From Anaerolineales bacterium UBA2395 (lineage in GTDB: Bacteria; Chloroflexota; Anaerolineae; Anaerolineales; Villigracilaceae), in NCBI GenBank assembly GCA_002343775.1, contig DDSH01000022.1, forward strand, positions 219,806-283,805: DNA of 64,000 nucleotides. The letters are read 5' to 3'. The notes beneath the pieces are model-generated. The model had not been told where the DNA came from and did not search any database. It saw only the letters and a program-made list of their open reading frames with translations. The position numbers and the translations under genes are program-made. The stretch's first letter is position 1. Each line of letters starts with the position of its first letter. Shown in pieces: positions 16,044 through 24,328 of this stretch.

Positions 16044-16817
16044 ATGAATCTCAACCGTTCCTTCTTCGTCCCTGTCAACAGCCCCCTGCACAACCTAAAT
16101 CCGCTGACGAAACTGGCATTGGTCTTTTCCATGATCCTGCCGGCATTTCTCTCCCTGCCGCAATTGGCGCCTTTCCTGGCGATTCCCATTCTGATCGCTG
16201 TGTTCATCGGCAGGGTGCAAAAGCAGTATTTCAATCTGCTGCTTAAACTCGTCCTGCCCACCATTCTGTTCATGTTCGTAATGCAAAGCCTGTTCCTGCC
16301 GGGAGGCGAGACTGTGATTCTAAACCTCGGCATTTTCGATGTCACCCGCGAATCGATGCAAAGCGCCTTCTATACGGTTTCGCGCATCTTCGTGATGATC
16401 TCCTCCTTTGCCATTCTATTGCTCACCACCCACCCCAGCGAGTTGATGTCTGACCTGACGCGCCGCGGGCTACCCGGTCAGTTCGCGTACGTCATCATCT
16501 CCACGCTGCAGATCCTGCCACAGATGCAGGCAAAAGCGCAGACCATCATCGCCGCCCAACGCTCACGCGGGTTGGATACCGAGAGCAGTTTCCGCAAACG
16601 CATCGGGTCGCTGGTTCCGCTGGTCGGTCCGCTGGTGTTTGGTTCGTTGGTCGAGGTGGAAGAACGCGCCATTGCCATCGAAGCGCGCGGCTTCACCTCC
16701 AAACGCGTCAAGACCTCCCTGCATGAAATTCCCGACCCAGCCTTCGATAAGATCCTGCGCGGAATTTTGGTCATCCTCGTCATTGCATCCTTCACACTCA
16801 ACCTATGGCTTTCGTAA
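16044..16817 (+). CDS. ecfT: ECF transporter transmembrane (T) component
   Basis: This 257-residue protein has about five membrane segments. The two coupling motifs of EcfT are present near residues 170-180 (AAQRSRGLDT) and 210-217 (IAIEARGF); each carries the A-R-G triplet that contacts the ATPases. It couples ATP hydrolysis in the two A subunits to toppling of the S component. It overlaps the first ATPase gene by 13 bases, indicating translational coupling. Confidence 0.93.
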   Translation: MNLNRSFFVPVNSPLHNLNPLTKLALVFSMILPAFLSLPQLAPFLAIPILIAVFIGRVQKQYFNLLLKLVLPTILFMFVMQSLFLPGGETVILNLGIFDVTRESMQSAFYTVSRIFVMISSFAILLLTTHPSELMSDLTRRGLPGQFAYVIISTLQILPQMQAKAQTIIAAQRSRGLDTESSFRKRIGSLVPLVGPLVFGSLVEVEERAIAIEARGFTSKRVKTSLHEIPDPAFDKILRGILVILVIASFTLNLWLS

Positions 16818-17644
16818 CCCTTCACAACGTCACCTACCAATATCCGCTTACCCAATCGCCGGCACTGCAAGAGATTAATTTGAAGATCAACGAAGGCGAG
16901 TTTCTCGCCGTGGTCGGTCCCAACGGCGCGGGAAAATCCACCTTATGTTATGCGCTGGCGGGGTTCGTCCCGCATTTCTTCAAAGGCGAACTGACCGGCG
17001 AGATCACAGTGGACGGCAAAAAGTCCAGCGAAGCGACCCTGGATGAATGGGTCATGAACGTTGGACTGGCATTCCAAAATCCCTTCAACCAGATCTCCGG
17101 CGCGAAATTTACCGTGTTCGAAGAACTCGCTTTCGGCTTGGAAAATATCGGGATCCCGCGCGAAGAGATGAAGGTCCGCGTGGAAGAAGCGATGGCATTG
17201 ACCGGAATCCGCGAACTGGCGGATCGATCCCCCTATTCGCTTTCGGGTGGTCAGCAGCAGCGCGTCGCTCTGACCTCGATCCTGGTCATGAAACCAAAGC
17301 TGCTCGTCCTCGATGAGCCGACCTCGCAAATGGACCCAATCGGCACGCGGGAAGTTTTCAGCGTGGTGCGCAAAATGGCGGAAGAAGGCATGACCGTCGT
17401 CATGGTGGAGCACAAAGTGGAATGGATCGCCAACTTTGCCGACCGTGTGATGGCGCTGAAGGATGGGCGCATGGTATTGGAAGGCAAACCGAACGAAGTG
17501 CTTACCTCTGACATGCTGGCGGAAAACGGCTTCGGCATTTCACGCTACACTTCCACGGCGCGAGAGGCAAAGAAGCGCGGGCTTTGGAAAAAAGAGAATT
17601 TACCCGTCACGTTGGATGAGGCAGTGGAAGGGTTTGCAAAATGA
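16805..17644 (+). CDS. ECF transporter ATPase, canonical A subunit
   Basis: This 279-residue ABC ATPase has Walker A VVGPNGAGKSTLCYAL, Q-loop AFQNPFNQISGAKF, an intact signature YSLSGGQQQRV (Leu146 onward) and Walker B LLVLDEPTSQMDP. The D-loop and H-loop (VMVEHKVEWI) follow. It is one half of the heterodimeric motor with the next gene, with which it overlaps by four bases. All catalytic elements are intact, in contrast to its partner. Confidence 0.93.
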   Translation: MAFVTLHNVTYQYPLTQSPALQEINLKINEGEFLAVVGPNGAGKSTLCYALAGFVPHFFKGELTGEITVDGKKSSEATLDEWVMNVGLAFQNPFNQISGAKFTVFEELAFGLENIGIPREEMKVRVEEAMALTGIRELADRSPYSLSGGQQQRVALTSILVMKPKLLVLDEPTSQMDPIGTREVFSVVRKMAEEGMTVVMVEHKVEWIANFADRVMALKDGRMVLEGKPNEVLTSDMLAENGFGISRYTSTAREAKKRGLWKKENLPVTLDEAVEGFAK

Positions 17645-18435
17645 ACATCGAAATCACAAACCTCCGTTTTACCTACCCCACCGGCTTGGAAGCCTTGAAA
17701 GGCATCAACCTCACCATCAACTCTGGCGAACAGGTTGCCATCGTCGGGCAGAACGGCGCCGGCAAGACCACGCTGGTGCGTCATTTCAATGGTTTGCTCA
17801 AACCGACCTCCGGCACGATCTTCATTGGCGAGTGGGAGACAACGAAATTCTCGGTTGCAAAATTGGCGTCGAGGGTTGGGTATGTCTTCCAGAACCCCGA
17901 TGACCAATTGTTCTCACGCGATGTGTTGACCGAAGTTACGTTCGGTCCGCGCAATTTGGGATATGAGAAAGCAAAGATAGAAGAGCTCGTCCAACGCGCA
18001 TTGTCATTGACCGAGCTAACCGATAAGACCGACACCAATCCCTACGACCTTTCCCCCACCTGGCGCAAAATGATCGCGCTGGCATCCATCATCGCGATGG
18101 ATACGCCCATCGTCATCTTCGACGAGCCGACGACCGGGCAGGATGCCGTCAACGTGGCGAGGATTGCGAATGTGATCGCTGAATTGCGAAACGAGGGAAA
18201 GACGGTCATCACCATCACGCACGACATTGACTTCTGTGCCGAGAATTTCGAGCGCGTGGTCGCCCTATCTAATGGGCAGGTGCTGCTGGATGGTCCCGCC
18301 CGCGAGGTGCTGGGGCAGGAAAAAGTTTTGGCACAGACCTATGTCGATCCGCCGCAGTTGACCAGGCTGGGAAAACGACTGGGGTTGAAGGAAACTGTCA
18401 CAAGACAGGAAGAATTTTTGAGGGCAATCGAATAA
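17641..18435 (+). CDS. ECF transporter ATPase, A subunit with degenerate signature motif
   Basis: This 264-residue ABC ATPase has Walker A IVGQNGAGKTTLVRHF, Q-loop VFQNPDDQLFSRDV, Walker B PIVIFDEPTTGQD and H-loop ITITHDID. The signature expected as LSGGQ reads LSPTWRK (residues 137-143). In ABC dimers each signature completes the ATP site of the partner, so one of the two sites would be impaired. Asymmetric sites are known in other ABC heterodimers. The overlap with the upstream ATPase gene is four bases. A perfect palindromic terminator follows. Confidence 0.93.
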   Translation: MNIEITNLRFTYPTGLEALKGINLTINSGEQVAIVGQNGAGKTTLVRHFNGLLKPTSGTIFIGEWETTKFSVAKLASRVGYVFQNPDDQLFSRDVLTEVTFGPRNLGYEKAKIEELVQRALSLTELTDKTDTNPYDLSPTWRKMIALASIIAMDTPIVIFDEPTTGQDAVNVARIANVIAELRNEGKTVITITHDIDFCAENFERVVALSNGQVLLDGPAREVLGQEKVLAQTYVDPPQLTRLGKRLGLKETVTRQEEFLRAIE

Positions 18436-18441
18436 CCGCAG

Positions 18442-18470
18442 GGACACGGCATGCCGTGTCCTTATTTTTT
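18442..18470. terminator. Palindromic terminator after ECF operon
   Basis: Twenty-base perfect palindrome ggacacggcatgccgtgtcc followed by ttatttttt on the plus strand; it overlaps the end of the convergent PPC-domain gene. Confidence 0.8.
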
Positions 18471-18860
18471 GTATACGACCAATTCCTCATACCCTGAATC
18501 GTTTTCGAATAATTCCCGCTTGTAAACCACATCATCCAATTCAAGCAGCACGATCTCAGCCGTGGTGTAAATCTTGCAGCCGCTGACGAGATGCCCTCCA
18601 ACCGTCACGCCGTCGCCGTCAGAGATGGCAACGTGCAGGTGCGAGCCGTGGATGGATACCGTCCCGGTCATGGAGACGATCTCGAAATGACCTTCGTAGT
18701 CGTTGTAATATTCGCGATTGGCGAGCCGCAAGGTGGCGTGCGTCAGGCTGCCGACGCTGGAGAGGATACATCCCGCTTCGATGTGATTTTGTTTGACAAA
18801 TTCTTCGATGGAGTCGAACAAGTCTGCGCGGGGTTTAAGGCGAAAGTTGTGGGATTTCAT
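18462..18860 (-). CDS. PPC/DUF296 domain protein
   Basis: This 132-residue protein is made entirely of a PPC (plants and prokaryotes conserved, DUF296) domain: AGCILSSVGSLTHATLRLAN, then GSHLHVAISDGDG and VGGHLVSGCKIYTTAEI. The histidines in GSHLH and GGHL are the usual metal-binding residues. In plants the domain accompanies AT-hooks in DNA-binding proteins. Prokaryotic stand-alone members form trimers of unclear function. A GAGG site precedes the start. Confidence 0.92.
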   Translation of the reverse strand: MKSHNFRLKPRADLFDSIEEFVKQNHIEAGCILSSVGSLTHATLRLANREYYNDYEGHFEIVSMTGTVSIHGSHLHVAISDGDGVTVGGHLVSGCKIYTTAEIVLLELDDVVYKRELFENDSGYEELVVYKK

Positions 18861-18873
18861 TGTTAAACCTCAT

Positions 18874-18906
18874 AAAAAATTACGGCGACACGAAGCCGCC
18901 GTAATT
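18874..18906 (-). terminator. Terminator for the PAP2 operon
   Basis: On the minus strand, stem aattacggcg / cgccgtaatt with a nine-base loop, followed by a T run (A run at 18874-18879 on the plus strand). Confidence 0.75.
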
Positions 18907-18910
18907 ACAT

Positions 18911-19471
18911 CTACCAAAAGTGGAAACCGGTCAGCCCTGCAAACCAGTCGATGAGGAATTGATAGAACTGCAAGCCAAGCAGCGCCACGATCACCCCAAG
19001 TATGGCTCCGGCGATGATGTCAGACAGGTAATGTACGCCCATTGCCACACGCGACAAAGCCACCAGCGGCGCCCAAACCCAAAGGGTAGCTGCCAGCCAG
19101 GGCGGGGCAAGAACCGTTCCCAAGGTCGCGATGAGAAAGGCGCGGGCGGCGTGTCCTGATGGGAAGGAATGCGGGTCGGTGTTGCGATAGATCCCGCCCC
19201 ATTCCCCTTCGGGTCGTTTGCGTCTAACCAGGAATTTCACGGCAAGTACGACAGCCGCCAACCCCGCAATGCCGAAGAATTCGACCGTTTCCCATCTTCT
19301 CCAAATGGAATTGCTGAAGAACCAGGCAACAATGAGCGCCAACGCCCAAAACCACGAGTCACCGGAATGGGCAAAGAAGATGGCGAGGTTGCGTAAAAAA
19401 CCCGGCTTTTCAGCAACGCGCATTTGACTGGAAAGTCGGGCATCGAGTTCGAGGAGTGACCGAAGACTCAT
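18911..19471 (-). CDS. PAP2-family membrane phosphatase
   Basis: This 186-residue polytopic protein has the three phosphatase motifs of the PAP2 superfamily: KFLVRRKRPEG, PSGHAARA and SRVAMGVHYLSDIIAG. Such enzymes dephosphorylate lipid phosphates such as undecaprenyl or phosphatidylglycerol phosphate at the outer face of the membrane. Its start overlaps the end of the nucleotidyltransferase gene by four bases, so the two are co-translated. A nucleotidyl- or sugar-phosphate lipid pathway is possible (inference). Confidence 0.9.
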   Translation of the reverse strand: MSLRSLLELDARLSSQMRVAEKPGFLRNLAIFFAHSGDSWFWALALIVAWFFSNSIWRRWETVEFFGIAGLAAVVLAVKFLVRRKRPEGEWGGIYRNTDPHSFPSGHAARAFLIATLGTVLAPPWLAATLWVWAPLVALSRVAMGVHYLSDIIAGAILGVIVALLGLQFYQFLIDWFAGLTGFHFW

Positions 19472-20334
19472 TTTGCCTTCGCCCTCGCTTTGGTTTTTGT
19501 CGTTGGGTTTGTGGATGCGGCTGACTTAACCGGCTTGGAAGCCGACTTTTTCGCTCCACGCTGCTGGCGGGCAAGCTCCTCACGCATCAATTCCAACTGA
19601 TGTGGTTTGTCCACATCCATGCAGGGTTCGGCGCGATCCCAGATGATGGCGCGTCCTTTGATGCCAATGCGCTGCGAGGCACGCTCGACCAGCCCTTGCA
19701 AGGTGAACTGACGGAACGCCAGTTGGATGAGTGTATCGATGCCGATGACACCCGCCTGGCGCAGAGGACTCTTGCGGTTGCCGATCAGCTGCTCCCAGGT
19801 ATCAAGGTGGTCGGTTGCCATGCTGACGTGTATGACGTTCACATCCGCGCCGCACAGTTCCATGTCCTTGAGTTTGGTGTAGGTGCGTTTGGAGGTTGGG
19901 AAACGCGTTTCCATCACCTCACGTGGACAAACCCCGTAGTACAGGTCGTCCTTCGTCTCCATGCAAGTATTCACCAGCCAATCCACCATGTCACCCTGAA
20001 GGGAAGGGATATCGGAAGAGACGATCAGGACGTATTCGCCGCCCGGGTTGAGATCAAGCGACTTGTTCACGCCGGCAACAATGTTCGACAGCATACGTCC
20101 CTGGTTGGAGATGTAATGCAGCGGCTTTTTGCAGGTCAGGTCGCTTTTGGGCGAAAGCCCGATGACGATGACCTGATCCACAGTCTTGGATTCGCTGAGG
20201 GCATCCAGCACCCACTGGATCATGGGTTTGCCGGCTACATCGATCAGGGCTTTGGAGTCACCGTTGGAGTAGGCATACAGTTTGTCACCGGGTTGGGGAA
20301 TCCCACCGGCGGTGATGATGGCATTCATCTTCAT
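19468..20334 (-). CDS. MobA-like NTP transferase with Lys-rich tail
   Basis: In this 288-residue protein, residues 1-230 form a nucleotidyltransferase domain: AIITAGGIPQPGDKL, SKALIDVAGKPMIQWVLDAL and the metal aspartate in VSSDIPSLQGDM. The typical R-x-G of the N-terminal loop is altered. The last ~35 residues are low-complexity Lys/Ala/Ser, resembling histone H1-like tails, which is unusual for this family. The product nucleotide is unknown. Overlaps of one base with the upstream gene and four bases with PAP2 mark a tight three-gene operon. Confidence 0.85.
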   Translation of the reverse strand: MKMNAIITAGGIPQPGDKLYAYSNGDSKALIDVAGKPMIQWVLDALSESKTVDQVIVIGLSPKSDLTCKKPLHYISNQGRMLSNIVAGVNKSLDLNPGGEYVLIVSSDIPSLQGDMVDWLVNTCMETKDDLYYGVCPREVMETRFPTSKRTYTKLKDMELCGADVNVIHVSMATDHLDTWEQLIGNRKSPLRQAGVIGIDTLIQLAFRQFTLQGLVERASQRIGIKGRAIIWDRAEPCMDVDKPHQLELMREELARQQRGAKKSASKPVKSAASTNPTTKTKARAKAK

Positions 20335-21239
20335 TAGTTCAACTCCTGCAATTGCGGCTCGAAGCCAAGTTTTACGAGCATTTCATCCAATTCTGCAAAA
20401 GAGAGCGGGCGTCCCTTGCCAGAGACCGCCACCAGCGCAGCTTCCATCATATTGGTTCCAAAAGAGCGTCCATCCATGACGGGCGTGGTGGTGACAAGGT
20501 ACTTAATGCCCACTTTGCGGAAGAATTCAACATCGTCGGGCGTGGTGGTATTCGTAACCACCACTTTGCCTTTCATATCCAATGGCATGTGGCGTTTGAC
20601 GTAATGGCAGTCGCCTGCGATGACGGTCGCCCATTGGTAATATTTCTCGAACTTGGGGATGTGTTTTTCCTGTTTTTCACCGGTGGGATAGATCCACTCG
20701 AAGGGTAAACGCCCGGCAATGGGCATGAGCAAGGCAGCCACGGTTTTTAGCTGGCTCAGTTTACGAATGGGGATCGGGATATCCAAACCGAACATGAGGT
20801 CGCCGAAGACGGTTTCGTACCCGGCTTCGACAAACGACTTGGACAATCCCCAGCGGTCTACGCCCACCGTGACCAGCACTTTTTTTCCATGCTGGCGGAG
20901 GTAGTCGCCAATTTTCGCTTCCAGGAATGCTGGAGCTTTATTTTCCAGCGTGTTCTTCAACCCGCCGCCATCCACAAGCGGTGTCTTTTTGACAAAGCGC
21001 ACCATCGGTTGAACGGAATAAAAGGGATACCATTTGCCGTCTGCCAGGGCGCCGAGATCCGCGCCGCCAACGCCAAAAGCGTCAACTTTTCCGTCCAGTT
21101 CTTCGTATTTTTTTGCGGCGGCTTCCATGCTGCCGTCAGTGCCGATGCGTTCGATACGTACTGTTTCCCCCAGCAGGTTCACTTCCACAGCCTTGTTTCG
21201 CTTGGATGACCCAATGCTGATGCTGACTGCGTGTTTCAT
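20334..21239 (-). CDS. Quinate 5-dehydrogenase-like protein (function uncertain)
   Basis: This 301-residue protein begins HAVSISIGSSKRNKAVEVNL and has VDAFGVGGADL and the strongly conserved-looking VTVGVDRWGLSKS and VVVTNTTTPDDVEFF. The family is commonly labelled quinate 5-dehydrogenase in genome annotation, but I see no shikimate/quinate-dehydrogenase pathway context and treat the name with caution. A GGAGGA site precedes the start. The gene leads an operon with a nucleotidyltransferase and a PAP2 phosphatase. Confidence 0.65.
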   Translation of the reverse strand: MKHAVSISIGSSKRNKAVEVNLLGETVRIERIGTDGSMEAAAKKYEELDGKVDAFGVGGADLGALADGKWYPFYSVQPMVRFVKKTPLVDGGGLKNTLENKAPAFLEAKIGDYLRQHGKKVLVTVGVDRWGLSKSFVEAGYETVFGDLMFGLDIPIPIRKLSQLKTVAALLMPIAGRLPFEWIYPTGEKQEKHIPKFEKYYQWATVIAGDCHYVKRHMPLDMKGKVVVTNTTTPDDVEFFRKVGIKYLVTTTPVMDGRSFGTNMMEAALVAVSGKGRPLSFAELDEMLVKLGFEPQLQELN

Positions 21240-21284
21240 GAAGAAAAATCCTCCAGAATAAGATACCGCCAGTTATATCATGAA

Positions 21285-24239
21285 TCAGGACTCGGGTCCG
21301 GTGGGAAGCGTGAAGAAGAAGGCTGCGCCCTTCCCCGCTTCGCTCTGGACCCAGATCCTGCCGCTGTGTATCTCGATGATCCGCTTCACGAGAGAGAGAC
21401 CAATGCCCGTGCCTTCGGAGCCGGCATCCAGTTTGTTGAACAAGCCGAAGATACGGTCGTGATGGGTGGGGTCGATGCCGATGCCGTTATCGCGGACGAA
21501 GAAGATCGGTCTGCTGTCTTCGTACCCTTCCTGACCGATTTCCACATACGGGTTGGGTCCGATGAATTTGGCGGCGTTGTCGATCAGGTTTTGCATGGCT
21601 TCCACCAGTCGCTGACGGTCGCCATAGACGCTGGGCAAATCATCCTGCACCCGCACCTGAACATTGTTCTTTTGAAGTCGCCCATGCACAATTTCGAGGG
21701 CTTCCCTGATAATGTCGCCAAAGGGGATGGATTGAGGCGGGTTCACCAACCGTCCAATGCGGGATAGTTCGAGCAGGTCGTTCAAGAGGGTTTGCATTTT
21801 GTCGGTCGCATCGGCAATGCGTTGTACATCGCGATGCAGGCGGGCAAGGTTCCCACTGGCAGCGTCATTTTCCAAAAAGCCGAGAAATCCCTTGATGGTG
21901 ATGAGCGGCGATTTCAGGTCGTGGGAGACGGTGTAGGTGAAGCGTTCCAATTCACTGTTTTTATCTTCCAGTTCGCGGATCAGTTTTTCGCGCTCGGTTT
22001 CCACCCATTTGCGCTGGCTGATATCTCGCACCATGATGATGGCGGATTCCGGTGTGACCGAGGAAACGCGCGCTTCGAAGAATTGGATTTCCTCACCGGG
22101 CGGCAAGCCATATTCAAACGCATGCAATTGCTCTGTGGCAAGGGAGCGTTCGAGCGCGAACAGGGTTTGTTCGGCAATGCTGTGCGGAAACAATTCCCTG
22201 ATGTTCCTGCCGATAAACTGTGAAGGTTCCATGATTGGGGATAATCCCGACGACGCCATCAGATCCAACAGAACCCCGTCCCTGGATATTTCGAAGATCA
22301 TATCCGGGATGGAGGTAAGAATGGCACGCGTCCGCGCTTCGGCAGAAGCGAGGGCATCTTGTGCGCGTTTCTCCTCGGTGATGTCATAGAACATCGACAG
22401 GATGCAGGCTTGCCCATCCAGGTCCATCAACTCGTAGAGGGCAATGGCATGACGTTGTTTATTCGTCCTGGCTTCGGTAAATTCATAATTCGGATTCAGG
22501 ACAGAGCGTTTTTCCGTGAGCTCTGCCACGAAAGCACGGCGAAGTTCCAAATCATCCCACATCTCCAGTTCCTCAACCGTCCTGCCAAGCGACGTGGATG
22601 CCTCGTAACCGGTCAGGTCCCAATAGGCTTTATTGGCATCGAGAAGCCTGCCTTCCTCGAGCGTAGTTATACAGATCGCAACCGGGCTGGCGTAAAAGAC
22701 CTTGCGGAAACGCTCCTCGCTTTCCTTGAGGGCGCGCTCGGTTTCTATTTGCCGCGAGATGTCGTAGAACATGCAAAGGATGCAGCGCTGATCCTTGATG
22801 TCGATCAATTCGTAATAGCCTAGTGAAGTCCTGCCGCCGGGAAACTCCACCTCCACATCCTGCAGGGAGCCGGTCTTTAGCAGATTCCTAAGGAAAATCT
22901 CCCGCTCGCCGGATTCCTTCCACAAGTTCATTTCGGTTGAAGAACGCCCGAGAGCTGTTTCGGGTGAAAGACCGGATAGTTCCCAGAAGGGATCGTTCGC
23001 CTCGAGAAAACGCCCCTCGTCGAAGGTGACAATGGTGATGGCAATGTTCTTGTTGTTGAACACCTTGCGGAAACGCTCCTCACTGGACCTCAGGTCTTTT
23101 TCCACCATCCGGCGTTCCATGATCTCCGTTTGTGCGTCTTCGTAGAGACGCGCATTGTCGATGGCAAGCGATGCCAGCGCGGCAAGGCGCTCCAGCAGCA
23201 CCTCCTTTTCATGGGTAAACCTCCTGCTTGTTTCGGTATAGGCAACCAGGAGAATACCGGTAACATCCTTTCCCGATTTGAGAGGCACACCTACCACGCC
23301 TTCGAACCCCATCCCCTCCACTTCAGAGAGTCTCCCCTCCCATTTGCTGTAATTTTCGATGTAAATACTTTTTCCGGTTTCCCAAGCTTTGCCCACCACA
23401 CCCTGGTTTCTGTGGGTTAATACTTCATCGAATTGGTCGAAAATGCCATGCCCAAGCACCTGTTTCATGGCAGACCCGTCTGACAGGATCAAATTCAAAG
23501 CGACATGGGGGGTTTCGAACAGTTCACTGACGCGGTCCAAGATCGACCCCAGCAGCGGCTTAAGTTCGAGACGGTTGAGCAGCCCAAAGGTCGTTTCGTG
23601 AAGCGCGGTGAGGTATTGGGTTTGGGTCTGAAGACGTTCCTCCGCCCGCAGGCGCTCGCGCAGTTCCAACCGCGCATTTGAAAGCGAACGGTTCAGGCGC
23701 TGGATGAGGATGTAGACCAGCACACTGGTAATGATAAGCACGGCGCTAAGGTCTCTCGTGAAATCAAGCGGCGGGTCGATGGTGTACTGCCGCCTTCCCA
23801 CATGTTCCTGCCATGCAAAAAACCACATGGCTGTCAGGCTTAACAGCCCCGTAACCACGCCTTCACGCCAGCCAAGCAACAACGCCGCCAGCAAAATAAT
23901 AATGGGATAGGCAAGCACGGCGACATCCCGAATCCCATCGGATTGCGCAGCTTGATAGGTTAGCGCGCCCCAGACGAAGACGACCAGCACCACCCCAGCG
24001 GAACGTACGTATCCATAACGGATCATGACAAGGGTCACGAACAGGATGAAAAGGACAATGGGGAAAAATATTTTCGAAGAGGGGCTTAACCAATCCCCGG
24101 TGATCAACCGGGACAATAAGAGGATGAACACCACTGTAAATGCAATCCACCCAAAGGTATTCAGAGTCTGAGCCGTGCGGGTTTTCTCTTCATCTTCGAA
24201 GATGGAAGGGGCAAACAGTCGGCGAAGCCATTCGCTCAT
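21285..24239 (-). CDS. Multi-PAS sensor histidine kinase
   Basis: This is a protein of about 984 residues. Six or seven membrane segments (~20-195) are followed by a short coiled coil, a GAF domain (~225-375), three PAS domains (~390-510, 515-640, 645-750), HisKA with the H-box YTVSHDLKSPL (~770) and an HATPase with NLIDNAAKF, DNGIGI and GTGIGLSLV. No receiver domain or response regulator is adjacent, so the output partner is elsewhere. The start at 24239 is preferred over the ATG at 24248, which lies inside the -10 box. Confidence 0.93.
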   Translation of the reverse strand: MSEWLRRLFAPSIFEDEEKTRTAQTLNTFGWIAFTVVFILLLSRLITGDWLSPSSKIFFPIVLFILFVTLVMIRYGYVRSAGVVLVVFVWGALTYQAAQSDGIRDVAVLAYPIIILLAALLLGWREGVVTGLLSLTAMWFFAWQEHVGRRQYTIDPPLDFTRDLSAVLIITSVLVYILIQRLNRSLSNARLELRERLRAEERLQTQTQYLTALHETTFGLLNRLELKPLLGSILDRVSELFETPHVALNLILSDGSAMKQVLGHGIFDQFDEVLTHRNQGVVGKAWETGKSIYIENYSKWEGRLSEVEGMGFEGVVGVPLKSGKDVTGILLVAYTETSRRFTHEKEVLLERLAALASLAIDNARLYEDAQTEIMERRMVEKDLRSSEERFRKVFNNKNIAITIVTFDEGRFLEANDPFWELSGLSPETALGRSSTEMNLWKESGEREIFLRNLLKTGSLQDVEVEFPGGRTSLGYYELIDIKDQRCILCMFYDISRQIETERALKESEERFRKVFYASPVAICITTLEEGRLLDANKAYWDLTGYEASTSLGRTVEELEMWDDLELRRAFVAELTEKRSVLNPNYEFTEARTNKQRHAIALYELMDLDGQACILSMFYDITEEKRAQDALASAEARTRAILTSIPDMIFEISRDGVLLDLMASSGLSPIMEPSQFIGRNIRELFPHSIAEQTLFALERSLATEQLHAFEYGLPPGEEIQFFEARVSSVTPESAIIMVRDISQRKWVETEREKLIRELEDKNSELERFTYTVSHDLKSPLITIKGFLGFLENDAASGNLARLHRDVQRIADATDKMQTLLNDLLELSRIGRLVNPPQSIPFGDIIREALEIVHGRLQKNNVQVRVQDDLPSVYGDRQRLVEAMQNLIDNAAKFIGPNPYVEIGQEGYEDSRPIFFVRDNGIGIDPTHHDRIFGLFNKLDAGSEGTGIGLSLVKRIIEIHSGRIWVQSEAGKGAAFFFTLPTGPES

Positions 24240-24246
24240 CCTCTTC

Positions 24247-24252
24247 ATTATA
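24247..24252 (-). promoter_or_regulatory. Leaderless -10 box for histidine kinase gene
   Basis: TATAAT on the minus strand places +1 at 24240, one base before the ATG at 24239. Confidence 0.6.
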
Positions 24253-24328
24253 TATCATGTCCATCCCGGCATGAAAGAGGAAGGGTGTACAATAGAAAAA
24301 AACGGGCATCCGCCCCGGTGGAGATGAT

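Noticed and set aside
19468..21239. Quinate/shikimate pathway operon
   Set aside because: Only the family label of one gene supports it; neighbours are a nucleotidyltransferase and a phosphatase, with no aromatic-pathway enzymes.
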